Below the pieces are notes generated by a model. It saw only the letters and a program-made list of their open reading frames with translations, was not told the origin of the DNA and did no database searches. Shown here piece by piece: positions 1-6,793 of a DNA stretch of 64,000 nt. The stretch spans positions 744,001-808,000 of the forward strand of contig CAVQMN010000004.1 of the NCBI GenBank assembly GCA_963713625.1, written 5' to 3'. Made by a program: the position numbers and the translations under genes. Each line of letters starts with the position of its first letter. Position 1 is the first letter of the stretch. Source of the stretch: Bog-756 sp963713625 (lineage in GTDB: Bacteria; Actinomycetota; Acidimicrobiia; Acidimicrobiales; RAAP-2).

Positions 1-1971
1 GCCGCCGGAGTTGGTCAGGGTGGCAGCCGGCGACGAGGAAGAAGTCCACGACCCCTCACCCGTGACCTGGAACACGTAGGCCGCCCCGCGGTCGGAGGCG
101 GCGAAGGCCGCGCCCACCAGGGCGGTGCTCCCATCCGCCGACATGGCGACGAGGAGGGTGGAGAAATCACTGGAGGGGCCGGCGGGGGTGGTGAGGGTGG
201 CGGTGGGGGACGAGGAGGTCCACGAGCCCTCATCCGGGACGTGGAACACGGCCGCCTCGGGCGTGTTCGACTCGGCGCCGTAGTTGCCGATGAGGGCGGT
301 GGTCCCATCCGCCGACACCGCCACCGAGACGCCGAAGAAGTCATCGGTTGTGGCGCCCGGTGAGGTCAGGGTGGCGGTGGGGGACGAGGACGAGGCCCAT
401 GACCTCTCGTCCGGGGTGTGGAACACGTAAGCCGACCCCGTCCCCTGGTCCACCCCGATGGCGCCGGCCAGGGCGGTCGTCCCGTCGCGCGACATGGCCA
501 CGGAGTAGCCGATGGCGCTATTGGCCGCGGCCGCGGAGTCGGTGAGGGTGGCGGTGGGCGACGAGGACGAAACCCACGAGCCCTCACCGGGGGCACGGAA
601 GACGTAGACCGCCCCCTTGCCCGAACTGCTGGCGGATCCGGCGAGATCGACGGCGGGACCACCGACGGCGGCGGTGGTCCCGTCGGCCGACATCGCCATC
701 GAAATGCCGAACTCGTCATAGGGTATGGCGCCGGGATCGGTCAGCGTGGCGGTGGGCGAGGAGGACGAGACCCAGGATCCCTCACCCCGGACATGGAACA
801 GGTAGACGGCTCCGTTGTACGTATGGGCGCCGTACGCGCCGATCAGGGCGGTGGTCCCGTCGGCCGACATGGCCACGGAGAGCCCGAAGTAATCACCGGA
901 GGCGTCGGTGGAGTTGGTCAGGGTGGCGAGTGGCGACGACGTGGAAGCCCAGGACCCGTCAGTCGACACGTGGAACACGTAGACCGCGCCTTTCCCCGAA
1001 TCGACCTGGTCGGCGCCGACGAGGGCGGTGGTCCCGTCCGCCGACATGGCCACCGAGGTGCCGAAATAGTTATCGGATGCGATGGCGGAGTCGGTCAGGA
1101 TGGCGGTGGGAGACGAAGAACTGGTCCAGGTGGGATCGATGTCGAGCGGATAGGCCGTCGTGCGGGCCACGTCGACCACGATCTGTACCGAACCGTGGAG
1201 GATCCGCAGCCTCGAGGTCACCACCGCACCCCGGGCATCCGTGGTCCTGAGGCCCCCGTAGACGAGAGACGTCGAGCTGGTCCCCGTCCGCTGGACCAGC
1301 GAGGTCCCATGGCCGGCGACGGCCCAGCCTGTGGCTGGACCCAGGTCGACGGCCAGCGCCCGGCCGGCCACGGCAGGTGCCCTGGCGATGTCGAAGCGCT
1401 GCTCGAGTCCGGCCGACGTCACCTGGTACGAGGTGGTCACCAGTCCCGCGCCTTGTACCAACGTGGTCCCTCCCCGCCCGTTCACGGCCAGCGAGCTCGA
1501 CTCCACGCGCAGCGGCGTGAGCGGACCGGTGGCGGCGCCGACCGAGCGGGCCGAGAATGCTCCCGCCGGTCCCTTCTCTCCGAGATGCACCAGCAGCGAG
1601 CCGGTCGGCGAGATGGTGGCGGACACGGCCTGGCGGGGGGCGGACGCACGCCAGCCCGAGGTCGACCGGGTGATCCCCGACACCAGCGGCGCCGTACCCA
1701 TGGCCATCGGACCGGGTCCCACCGCCCGGTGGATGGCCGCCTCGAGCCCGGTGGGGATGGCCTTCGTCGAGGCCAGCCCGGCCGCGGACGCAGATGGAGT
1801 GGGAGCGGGAGCCGCCGGCAACGACGACAGCCCGACCATGGGACCGACGAGCACCACCACCGCGAGAGCCGCACACGGGAGCGCCGTGATCCGCCGCGCC
1901 GACCGACGGCTCGCCGATTGAGCTCCGCCCACGTGGCGAGGAAGACCGATGGGGAGGCTGACAACATCCAT
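1..1971 (-). CDS. Secreted FG-GAP/beta-propeller repeat protein (3' end outside window)
   Basis: An open minus-strand frame of 657 codons runs off the left edge without a stop. The N-terminus has a basic stretch, a hydrophobic core around residues 30-50 and an Ala/Pro-rich segment, typical of an exported protein. From about residue 290 a module recurs roughly every 55-65 residues with the core VAMSADGTTALVGA preceded by a 'SPTATLTD' linker and 'YVFHV' strands, as in FG-GAP/integrin-alpha-type propeller blades; I count about seven. The ATG at 1971 is the only good start ahead of the signal region. Likely a surface or secreted adhesin-like or carbohydrate-contacting protein; the partner is unknown. 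The long plus-strand frames over the same DNA are shadows. Confidence 0.8.
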   Translation of the reverse strand, partial: MDVVSLPIGLPRHVGGAQSASRRSARRITALPCAALAVVVLVGPMVGLSSLPAAPAPTPSASAAGLASTKAIPTGLEAAIHRAVGPGPMAMGTAPLVSGITRSTSGWRASAPRQAVSATISPTGSLLVHLGEKGPAGAFSARSVGAATGPLTPLRVESSSLAVNGRGGTTLVQGAGLVTTSYQVTSAGLEQRFDIARAPAVAGRALAVDLGPATGWAVAGHGTSLVQRTGTSSTSLVYGGLRTTDARGAVVTSRLRILHGSVQIVVDVARTTAYPLDIDPTWTSSSSPTAILTDSAIASDNYFGTSVAMSADGTTALVGADQVDSGKGAVYVFHVSTDGSWASTSSPLATLTNSTDASGDYFGLSVAMSADGTTALIGAYGAHTYNGAVYLFHVRGEGSWVSSSSPTATLTDPGAIPYDEFGISMAMSADGTTAAVGGPAVDLAGSASSSGKGAVYVFRAPGEGSWVSSSSPTATLTDSAAAANSAIGYSVAMSRDGTTALAGAIGVDQGTGSAYVFHTPDERSWASSSSPTATLTSPGATTDDFFGVSVAVSADGTTALIGNYGAESNTPEAAVFHVPDEGSWTSSSPTATLTTPAGPSSDFSTLLVAMSADGSTALVGAAFAASDRGAAYVFQVTGEGSWTSSSSPAATLTNSGG

Positions 1972-2004
1972 GAGGGCTCCTGATCTCTTTCCGCGAGATT
2001 TGTG

Positions 2005-2111
2005 GGTCGATGCCGGCCCCAGGGACTCGGGGCGACGACCCCGGGACCACTTCAGGTTCCACGACCCTGCGTGCACCGGACTGCGCCGGATTGCCCGCGG
2101 CATCATCGACC
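2005..2111 (-). ncRNA. Candidate structured 5' leader of the FG-GAP gene
   Basis: The minus-strand DNA ahead of the gene starting at 1971 can form a closed multi-helix domain: 2005-2015 pairs with 2098-2111 (GGTCGAT/ATCGACC plus GCCG/CGGC, with a 3-nt bulge), 2020-2024 pairs with 2065-2069 (CAGGG/CCCTG), and local hairpins form at 2028-2043 (CGGGG/CCCCG) and 2076-2089 (CCGG/CCGG). I could not match it to a known riboswitch class. In GC-rich DNA some pairing is expected by chance, so this is only a candidate cis-regulatory RNA. Confidence 0.3.
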
Positions 2112-2155
2112 TTCGCCGCGACCCTAAGGGACCGGCAAACTCTTGGCGGTGATAC

Positions 2156-2177
2156 CCGCCGTCCAACCGGACGGCGG
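2156..2177 (-). terminator. Stem-loop after the TetR gene
   Basis: A perfect 9-bp stem (CCGCCGTCC/GGACGGCGG) with an AACC loop lies 20 bp past the stop of the TetR gene at 2197. No U-tract follows on the minus strand, which is common for high-GC actinobacterial hairpin terminators. Confidence 0.5.
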
Positions 2178-2196
2178 TGGCCGGAGGCTCCGGGGG

Positions 2197-2814
2197 TCAG
2201 CCTTCCGTGTGGAGGCCGTCGAGGATGGTGTCGAGCAGCCGCAGGCTCTGATCCTCGGACAGGGTGGCGCTCGTACACATGGGTCCGACCAGTTGCATGA
2301 GGTCGGCGCCGTTCACATCGGTGCGCATCACGCCGGCTCGTTGCGCCCGCCCGACGATGAGTTCCATGGCCTGCTGGACACGGTCCACCATGTCCGGTCT
2401 CAGCTCCGGATTCTTCTCGAAGGCCTCATGGAGCTCGTTGAGAAAGGTCCGCTTCCCTTGGGCGTACTGGACGAACGCCTTGAGGAAGGCCTCGGCCGCC
2501 GGCCATGGCTCGAGCTCGGCCGACACCCGCTCCGCGGTGTGGACGAGGTTGTCGACATCGGTGCGGTAGACGGCCTCGACGACGTCGATGCGATTGGGGA
2601 AGTGGCGATAGAGCGTGCCCACGCCTACACCCGCCCGGCGGGCGATGGCCTCCATGGAAGCACCTCCGCCCTCTTGGGCGAACACCTCCCGGGCGGCCTC
2701 GACCAGGCGTTCGTAGTTGCGACGGGCGTCGGCCCGCATGGGCCGAGCTGATGGCTCCGGCTCCGCCGGCGGTACAGCCGGCCCGGTGTCCACCTCGAGG
2801 TGCTGCCTGGCCAC
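2197..2814 (-). CDS. TetR/AcrR-family repressor of the adjacent efflux pump
   Basis: One-component DNA-binding repressor. The helix-turn-helix is clear: SMEAIARRAGVGVGTLYRHF, followed by a divergent ligand-binding C-terminal half. It is divergent from an MFS drug exporter and the shared gap holds two inverted repeats, the standard layout of a TetR repressor controlling its own gene and a pump. The frame stays open to a GTG at 2859, but that codon lies inside the operator at 2851-2865, so I prefer the GTG at 2814, which follows AGAAAGG at about 10 nt; ATG 2739 (MRADARRN...) is a second alternative. The ligand is unknown. Confidence 0.88.
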   Translation of the reverse strand: MARQHLEVDTGPAVPPAEPEPSARPMRADARRNYERLVEAAREVFAQEGGGASMEAIARRAGVGVGTLYRHFPNRIDVVEAVYRTDVDNLVHTAERVSAELEPWPAAEAFLKAFVQYAQGKRTFLNELHEAFEKNPELRPDMVDRVQQAMELIVGRAQRAGVMRTDVNGADLMQLVGPMCTSATLSEDQSLRLLDTILDGLHTEG

Positions 2815-2842
2815 GTCAGTCAAACCTTTCTCACCCGCTGGG

Positions 2843-2871
2843 TTGCTAAACGGAGGCACCCTCCGTATAAT
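2843..2871 (+). promoter_or_regulatory. Sigma70-type promoter of the MFS efflux gene
   Basis: TTGCTA (2843-2848), a 17-bp spacer and a perfect TATAAT (2866-2871) precede the MFS start at 2923 by about 50 nt. The spacer contains one inverted repeat and the predicted start site falls in a second one, so repression by the divergent TetR is expected. This is the most consensus-like -10 element I found in the window. Confidence 0.75.
2851..2865. promoter_or_regulatory. TetR operator O1 (inverted repeat)
   Basis: CGGAGG-CAC-CCTCCG, a perfect 6-bp inverted repeat lying inside the -35/-10 spacer of the efflux promoter. Confidence 0.6.
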
Positions 2872-2894
2872 AACCGGAGGAAGCTTCCGGTTAT
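2870..2894. promoter_or_regulatory. TetR operator O2 (long inverted repeat)
   Basis: Perfect 9-bp arms ATAACCGGA/TCCGGTTAT separated by 7 bp. It begins at the end of the -10 box and covers the predicted transcription start of the MFS gene, so it is well placed for repression. Its sequence differs from O1 apart from a shared CGGAGG element. Confidence 0.7.
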
Positions 2895-2922
2895 CAGAAT
2901 ACCATCGGAAAGGTCGTAGTCA

Positions 2923-4485
2923 ATGCCCTCCAACCTCCTTCACGCGTCGCGTCCTCAAGCGGCCATGGCCCCCGGAGAGGGTCCACCGGGGATGCTCCGG
3001 CGCCACCTGGCCCACCCGTCTCTTCTCCTCTTCGTCATCCTCGCCGCCCAGCTGATGGTGGTGCTCGACACGACGATCGTCAACGTCGCCCTGCCCCACA
3101 TCCAGGCGAGTCTGGGCTTTTCGGCCAGTGGCCTGTCCTGGGTGCTCAATATCTACATCCTGACCTTCGGTGGGCTCCTGCTCCTCGGAGCCCGAGCCGG
3201 CGACCTCCTCGGCCGACGTCGGGTGTTCCTCACCGGTATCGCCCTCTTCACCGTGAGCTCACTGGTCGGCGGCCTGGCCACCACCGGCGGGATGCTGCTC
3301 GGCGCCCGGGCCCTCCAAGGCATCGGGGCGGCCCTGGCGGCCCCCTCCGCCCTCTCCCTTCTGACCACCGCTTTCGCCGAAGGGCAGGCCCGGGTCCGGG
3401 CCATCGGTCTCTACACCACCGTCTCGGCCGCCGGCGGAGCGACGGGTCTCGTGGCCGGAGGGCTCCTCACCGATCTCGTGTCCTGGCGGTGGGTGATGTT
3501 CGTGAACGTCCCCATCGGGCTCGTGGTCTGGCTGCTCGGGCGGCTGGTGATCGCCGAGACACCCGTCTATCGGGGTCAGTTCGATGTCATCGGTGCCGTG
3601 TCCTCGACCCTGGGCATGACGGGGATCGTCTTCGGTCTGGTCGAGGCAGGGTCGAATGGCTGGAGCAGTCCGTCGGCCGTCGGCTCCCTCGTCGGGGGCC
3701 TGGCCCTGCTGGGCCTCTTCGTGCACAACGAAAGCCGGGTGGACGAACCGATCCTTCCCTTGCGGCTCATCACCCATGCCACCCGGAGCTCGGCCAATGG
3801 CGCCCGTGGTCTGCTCTACGCCGGCATGTACGGGCTGTTCTTCTTCTTGTCCCAGTTCTTCCAGGACGTGCAGCGGTTCTCCCCACTGGTCGCCGGCGTC
3901 GCCTTCCTGCCCATGCCGGTCGCGGTCTTCCTGGCCTCCCAGTTGACCGGTCGTGTCCTGGTCCGGCGGTTCCCCCAGAAAATCGTGATGATGACCGGCG
4001 CCACCACCGTCACCCTGGGTCTCCTGCTCGCGACCCGCATCCAACCGGCAACGACCTATGCCCAGATTCTGGTGTCCATGGTGCTCGTGGGCGCCGGCAT
4101 GGGTATCGCCTTCGTCAGCCTCACGTCGGCGTCCCTGGCCGAGGTGGCACCAGGCGATGCCGGAGCCGCATCCGGACTCGTCAATGTCTCCCAGCAACTG
4201 GGCGGAGCGTTGGGCCTCGCCGTGCTCGTCACCGTCTTCGACTCGGTCACCAGCCATGCCCGGTTGGGCATCCACCACCTCGCCGGTGCCGCGACCGTCG
4301 CTCACGTCAATGCCACCCTCGTCAAAGGTCTGGACGACGTCTTCGGGCTGGCCGCCCTGTTCAGTCTGGGCGCGTTGGTCGTGGTGGCTCTGGGTATCCG
4401 TCAGGCGCACCAGCCGGTGGCGTCAGTGGACCTCGACGGCGACGCCACCGATCAGGCCCCACTGGTGCTCGAAGAGGTGGGGTAG
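2923..4485 (+). CDS. MFS drug efflux transporter, DHA2 (EmrB/QacA) type
   Basis: 520 aa, the usual length for 14-TM proton-antiport multidrug exporters. Family motifs are present in order: LDTTIVNVALPHIQ in TM1 (motif D1), GARAGDLLGRRRVFL in the first loop (motif A), and GGLLTDLVSWRWVMFVNVPIG around TM5 (motif C). It is divergent from a TetR gene and has a strong promoter with two operator-like repeats, so it is probably inducible. The substrate cannot be told from sequence. There is a hydrophilic N-terminal tail of about 30 residues before TM1. Confidence 0.92.
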   Translation: MPSNLLHASRPQAAMAPGEGPPGMLRRHLAHPSLLLFVILAAQLMVVLDTTIVNVALPHIQASLGFSASGLSWVLNIYILTFGGLLLLGARAGDLLGRRRVFLTGIALFTVSSLVGGLATTGGMLLGARALQGIGAALAAPSALSLLTTAFAEGQARVRAIGLYTTVSAAGGATGLVAGGLLTDLVSWRWVMFVNVPIGLVVWLLGRLVIAETPVYRGQFDVIGAVSSTLGMTGIVFGLVEAGSNGWSSPSAVGSLVGGLALLGLFVHNESRVDEPILPLRLITHATRSSANGARGLLYAGMYGLFFFLSQFFQDVQRFSPLVAGVAFLPMPVAVFLASQLTGRVLVRRFPQKIVMMTGATTVTLGLLLATRIQPATTYAQILVSMVLVGAGMGIAFVSLTSASLAEVAPGDAGAASGLVNVSQQLGGALGLAVLVTVFDSVTSHARLGIHHLAGAATVAHVNATLVKGLDDVFGLAALFSLGALVVVALGIRQAHQPVASVDLDGDATDQAPLVLEEVG

Positions 4486-4555
4486 GCCCACGGGCCGCGG
4501 CCGACCGGGAGACCGGGCCCTATCAATAGAAGTTCATTTCTGGTAATATATATCT

Positions 4556-4714
4556 ATGGTTTACTCTCGCGACAAGGAAATAGACGTGGTCCGGCGGCAA
4601 CTCGACACCCTCGGCGCCCTGCGCTCGACGACCGGACTCACGTCCGGGGAACTGGTCCGCTACCGGGAGCTGTGCGTCAACGAGCAGAGCATGCTCAGGG
4701 CGGCACGCCCCTGA
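4556..4714 (+). CDS. Small protein of unknown function (52 aa)
   Basis: ATG at 4556 opens a 52-residue frame, MVYSRDKEIDVVRRQLDTLG..., ending at TGA 4712-4714. The protein is charged, helical-looking and has no membrane segment or signal. It is preceded by an unusually AT-rich stretch (TAATATATAT, 4544-4553) directly before the ATG, which would fit a promoter giving a leaderless or very short leader mRNA, and is followed by a strong stem-loop. I do not recognise the family. Confidence 0.55.
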   Translation: MVYSRDKEIDVVRRQLDTLGALRSTTGLTSGELVRYRELCVNEQSMLRAARP

Positions 4715-4740
4715 TCAGGAATACCGGAACCGTGGACGGA

Positions 4741-4773
4741 CGCCCTTGGTCAGAGGGGTAGAACCCAAGGGCG
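4741..4773 (+). terminator. Stem-loop after the 52-aa gene
   Basis: A 9-bp perfect stem CGCCCTTGG (4741-4749)/CCAAGGGCG (4765-4773) with a 15-nt loop, 27 bp past the small gene's stop, in a convergent region. A second small stem, CCGGGG/CCCCGG at about 4904-4920, overlaps the end of the VOC gene on the other strand. Confidence 0.5.
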
Positions 4774-4909
4774 ACACGTCGGAGCGGGAGGATGGCGGTT
4801 CCCGCTCTACGAGATGGCTCGCGATCTGTACCCACTCGACCCACGTTTAATCCTGTTTTTTCTCCTGGTTCTCGTCGGCCTCGATCTGGCCACCGGAAAC
4901 AGCCCGGGG

Positions 4910-5263
4910 TCAGGCCCCGGACTCGATGACCTGGAGAAAGGTCACGATGTTGCCCTCGGGATCGACGAACGGGGCCTTCCGGCCGGCGCCCGGCACCGCC
5001 TCGATCACCGGGCGCTCGAAGCCTCTGCCCGTCATCTCGCTGATCGACCGGTCGAGGTCAGGCACTGCCACGGCCACCAGCCCATGCCCGGCACGAACCC
5101 GGTCCTGGACGAGGTAGAGCCACCCGCCGTCGCAGATCTGCCACATGACCTCGTCGTCGCTGGCGATGAGATCGGCCGGTCGCCCGAACAGAGCCTCATA
5201 CCAAGGCTGGGCCGTCTCCAAGTCGGCTGTGGCAACTCCTGAGAAGAGCGGTCCCGCAGGCAC
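4910..5263 (-). CDS. VOC (glyoxalase/bleomycin-resistance fold) protein
   Basis: 117 aa, one vicinal-oxygen-chelate domain. The beta-alpha-beta-beta-beta pattern is visible: an N-terminal 'FSGVATADLETAQPWYEALFGR' region, a central 'WLYLVQDRVRAGHGLVAVAV' strand pair and a C-terminal 'FVDPEGNIVTFLQ' strand with the usual Asp-Pro-Glu-Gly-Asn turn. VOC proteins are metal-dependent lyases or dioxygenases or drug-binding proteins; nothing here fixes which. The metal-ligand His expected near the N-terminus is not obvious, so a binding role is possible. Confidence 0.8.
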   Translation of the reverse strand: MPAGPLFSGVATADLETAQPWYEALFGRPADLIASDDEVMWQICDGGWLYLVQDRVRAGHGLVAVAVPDLDRSISEMTGRGFERPVIEAVPGAGRKAPFVDPEGNIVTFLQVIESGA

Positions 5264-5308
5264 TGGCCCAGGATGCCAGATGCGAACCCGGGGCGGTTGT
5301 CCGAGCCG

Positions 5309-5320
5309 GGGAGTACTCCC
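5309..5320. promoter_or_regulatory. 12-bp palindrome GGGAGTACTCCC
   Basis: A perfect 12-bp palindrome in the 124-bp gap between the DoxX-like and VOC genes, both on the minus strand. It could be an operator for the VOC gene or part of a terminator of the DoxX-like gene. No clear -35/-10 pair is seen beside it. Confidence 0.35.
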
Positions 5321-5387
5321 GGGGAATGGCGGGGGCGATACCGGGCCGCAGCTCGCTGGAGAGGGGCCGGATGAAGGCGGTTCGGGG

Positions 5388-5999
5388 TTACCGGCTGAGT
5401 TCGCCCATCTGGGGTTCGAGACGGAAGCGAGTGGCGCCGGCGGCGGCGGGCGCCGCCACCGGGTCGGGACCCCGCACTTCGGCGATCCGCCACCACCACG
5501 AGATCCGCCTCTCCAGGTAGTGGTCGACGCTCACGCGGCTGGCCCCGGCGTAGTAGCAGAGCGTGAGCAGCCCGACAGACACCACCGAATAGATGATCCC
5601 CGTGCCGATGTCGGTGGATCCCTGGACGTAGGGACCACCGAATCCTTCGGCGATGGCCCAGATCCCGAGACCGTAGGCCGCCGACGCGATGTAGGTCACC
5701 TTGCGCGCCAATCCGAGGATGATGGCCAGGGCCAAAAGCGTCTCGACCACCGCGACCAGATAGGCAAAGACCGTGGGCCGTGGTTGCTGGAGCTTGACCC
5801 AGAAATCGAACCACCACCGCAGCCATCCGGGCTGGCCCTGGGCTACACCGGTGGCCGCGGCCACATAGGTGGAGCGGAACCCGGGCAACCACTTGAGCAT
5901 CGCGTCGATCATCCAGATCAAACCAAAGCCGATGCGCAGAACGTCTTGCGGCCACGATCGCAGAGGTGGAGTGTGCGCGCCCCCTGGAGATGTTGCCAT
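5388..5999 (-). CDS. DoxX/TQO small-subunit-like membrane protein
   Basis: 203 aa with about four hydrophobic segments. The first, DVLRIGFGLIWMIDAMLKWLP, has the Gly/Trp/Lys pattern of DoxX/DoxD proteins. The middle section (VEATLLALAIILGLARK-like and a Gly-rich TM) and the C-terminal charged tail agree. DoxD-type proteins are linked to thiosulfate:quinone oxidoreductase and oxidative-stress membrane complexes; no partner subunit is seen here. I start at ATG 5999 because AAAGGA lies 7 nt upstream; a longer frame to 6047 has no ribosome site. Confidence 0.7.
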   Translation of the reverse strand: MATSPGGAHTPPLRSWPQDVLRIGFGLIWMIDAMLKWLPGFRSTYVAAATGVAQGQPGWLRWWFDFWVKLQQPRPTVFAYLVAVVETLLALAIILGLARKVTYIASAAYGLGIWAIAEGFGGPYVQGSTDIGTGIIYSVVSVGLLTLCYYAGASRVSVDHYLERRISWWWRIAEVRGPDPVAAPAAAGATRFRLEPQMGELSR

Positions 6000-6174
6000 G
6001 GTGGGTCCTTTCGTCGGGACGGGATCGGTGGAGACCACCACCGACACCTGTAACTACGTGCGGCCCGTCCCGACCGTTCATCGGTTCCGTCGGACATCCG
6101 ACGTCGGGCCTCACCCCACCCTCTCCATGACCCGCGCCGGGCGAGGCCATGATCAGGACCACCCCCGGCTCCGC

Positions 6175-6666
6175 CTACCGCATGATCTCCACCAGCAGCA
6201 CCCAGGCGTTGATCGAAGTCGCCACAAACGCGAGGACGATTGCCGCCAGGATCCAGTAGAGACCTCCTCCCGCGCCGGCCATCAGGGTCACTCCCCCGCC
6301 GATGAAGGCGAGGCACGGGAGGAGCAGCAACGAGAGGTGTTCGACGATCCACGATTTCGGCTCGTCAGGGGCGCCGGCTCGACGGGTGACCCAGATCGCC
6401 TGCGCGGCGACGACGGCTCCGACGGCCACGATCTCGATGCCCAGCGCGTCCGTGCTCTGTCCCGGAGCCAGCGCGAAGGCGGACACGACCAGCGCGCAGA
6501 GAAGGGTGCCGAGCGTCCCGGCCGCTCGCCCCGGCAGTTGTGGGAACTTGAGAATCTGCTCCAGGTTGATGGAGATGGCGACGAACAACAGCCCGGTCAG
6601 CGCAGCCGATGCGCCGATGGTCCCCACGAAGAAGTCGTGCCATTCCAGGGGGGAGTATGCGGCCAT
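6175..6666 (-). CDS. Integral membrane protein of unknown function
   Basis: 163 aa with four or five predicted membrane helices (about residues 15-33, 52-70, 77-92, 108-128 and 136-158). The N-terminus MAAYSPLEWHDFFVGTIGAS is followed by 'TGLLFVAISINLEQIL', a pattern I have seen in unnamed actinobacterial membrane proteins but cannot assign. It is divergent from the secreted repeat protein across a 127-bp gap. Confidence 0.65.
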   Translation of the reverse strand: MAAYSPLEWHDFFVGTIGASAALTGLLFVAISINLEQILKFPQLPGRAAGTLGTLLCALVVSAFALAPGQSTDALGIEIVAVGAVVAAQAIWVTRRAGAPDEPKSWIVEHLSLLLLPCLAFIGGGVTLMAGAGGGLYWILAAIVLAFVATSINAWVLLVEIMR

Positions 6667-6793
6667 CGACCCAGCTTTCCACTTCCCCGACCTCGGACGA
6701 GGCGAACACGGTGGCGTTCCCGCTCACCGCTTTCCGTCACTCGGAACGACAAAACCTCTAAAGACCCTCCGCCGGCCGGACGATGGATGAAAA

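Noticed and set aside
418..1983. Long plus-strand open frame of 521 codons with Gly/Arg/His-rich translation
   Set aside because: It is antisense to the FG-GAP gene; the minus frame has a signal peptide and true repeat motifs, while this frame has the composition of an artefact of GC-rich third positions.
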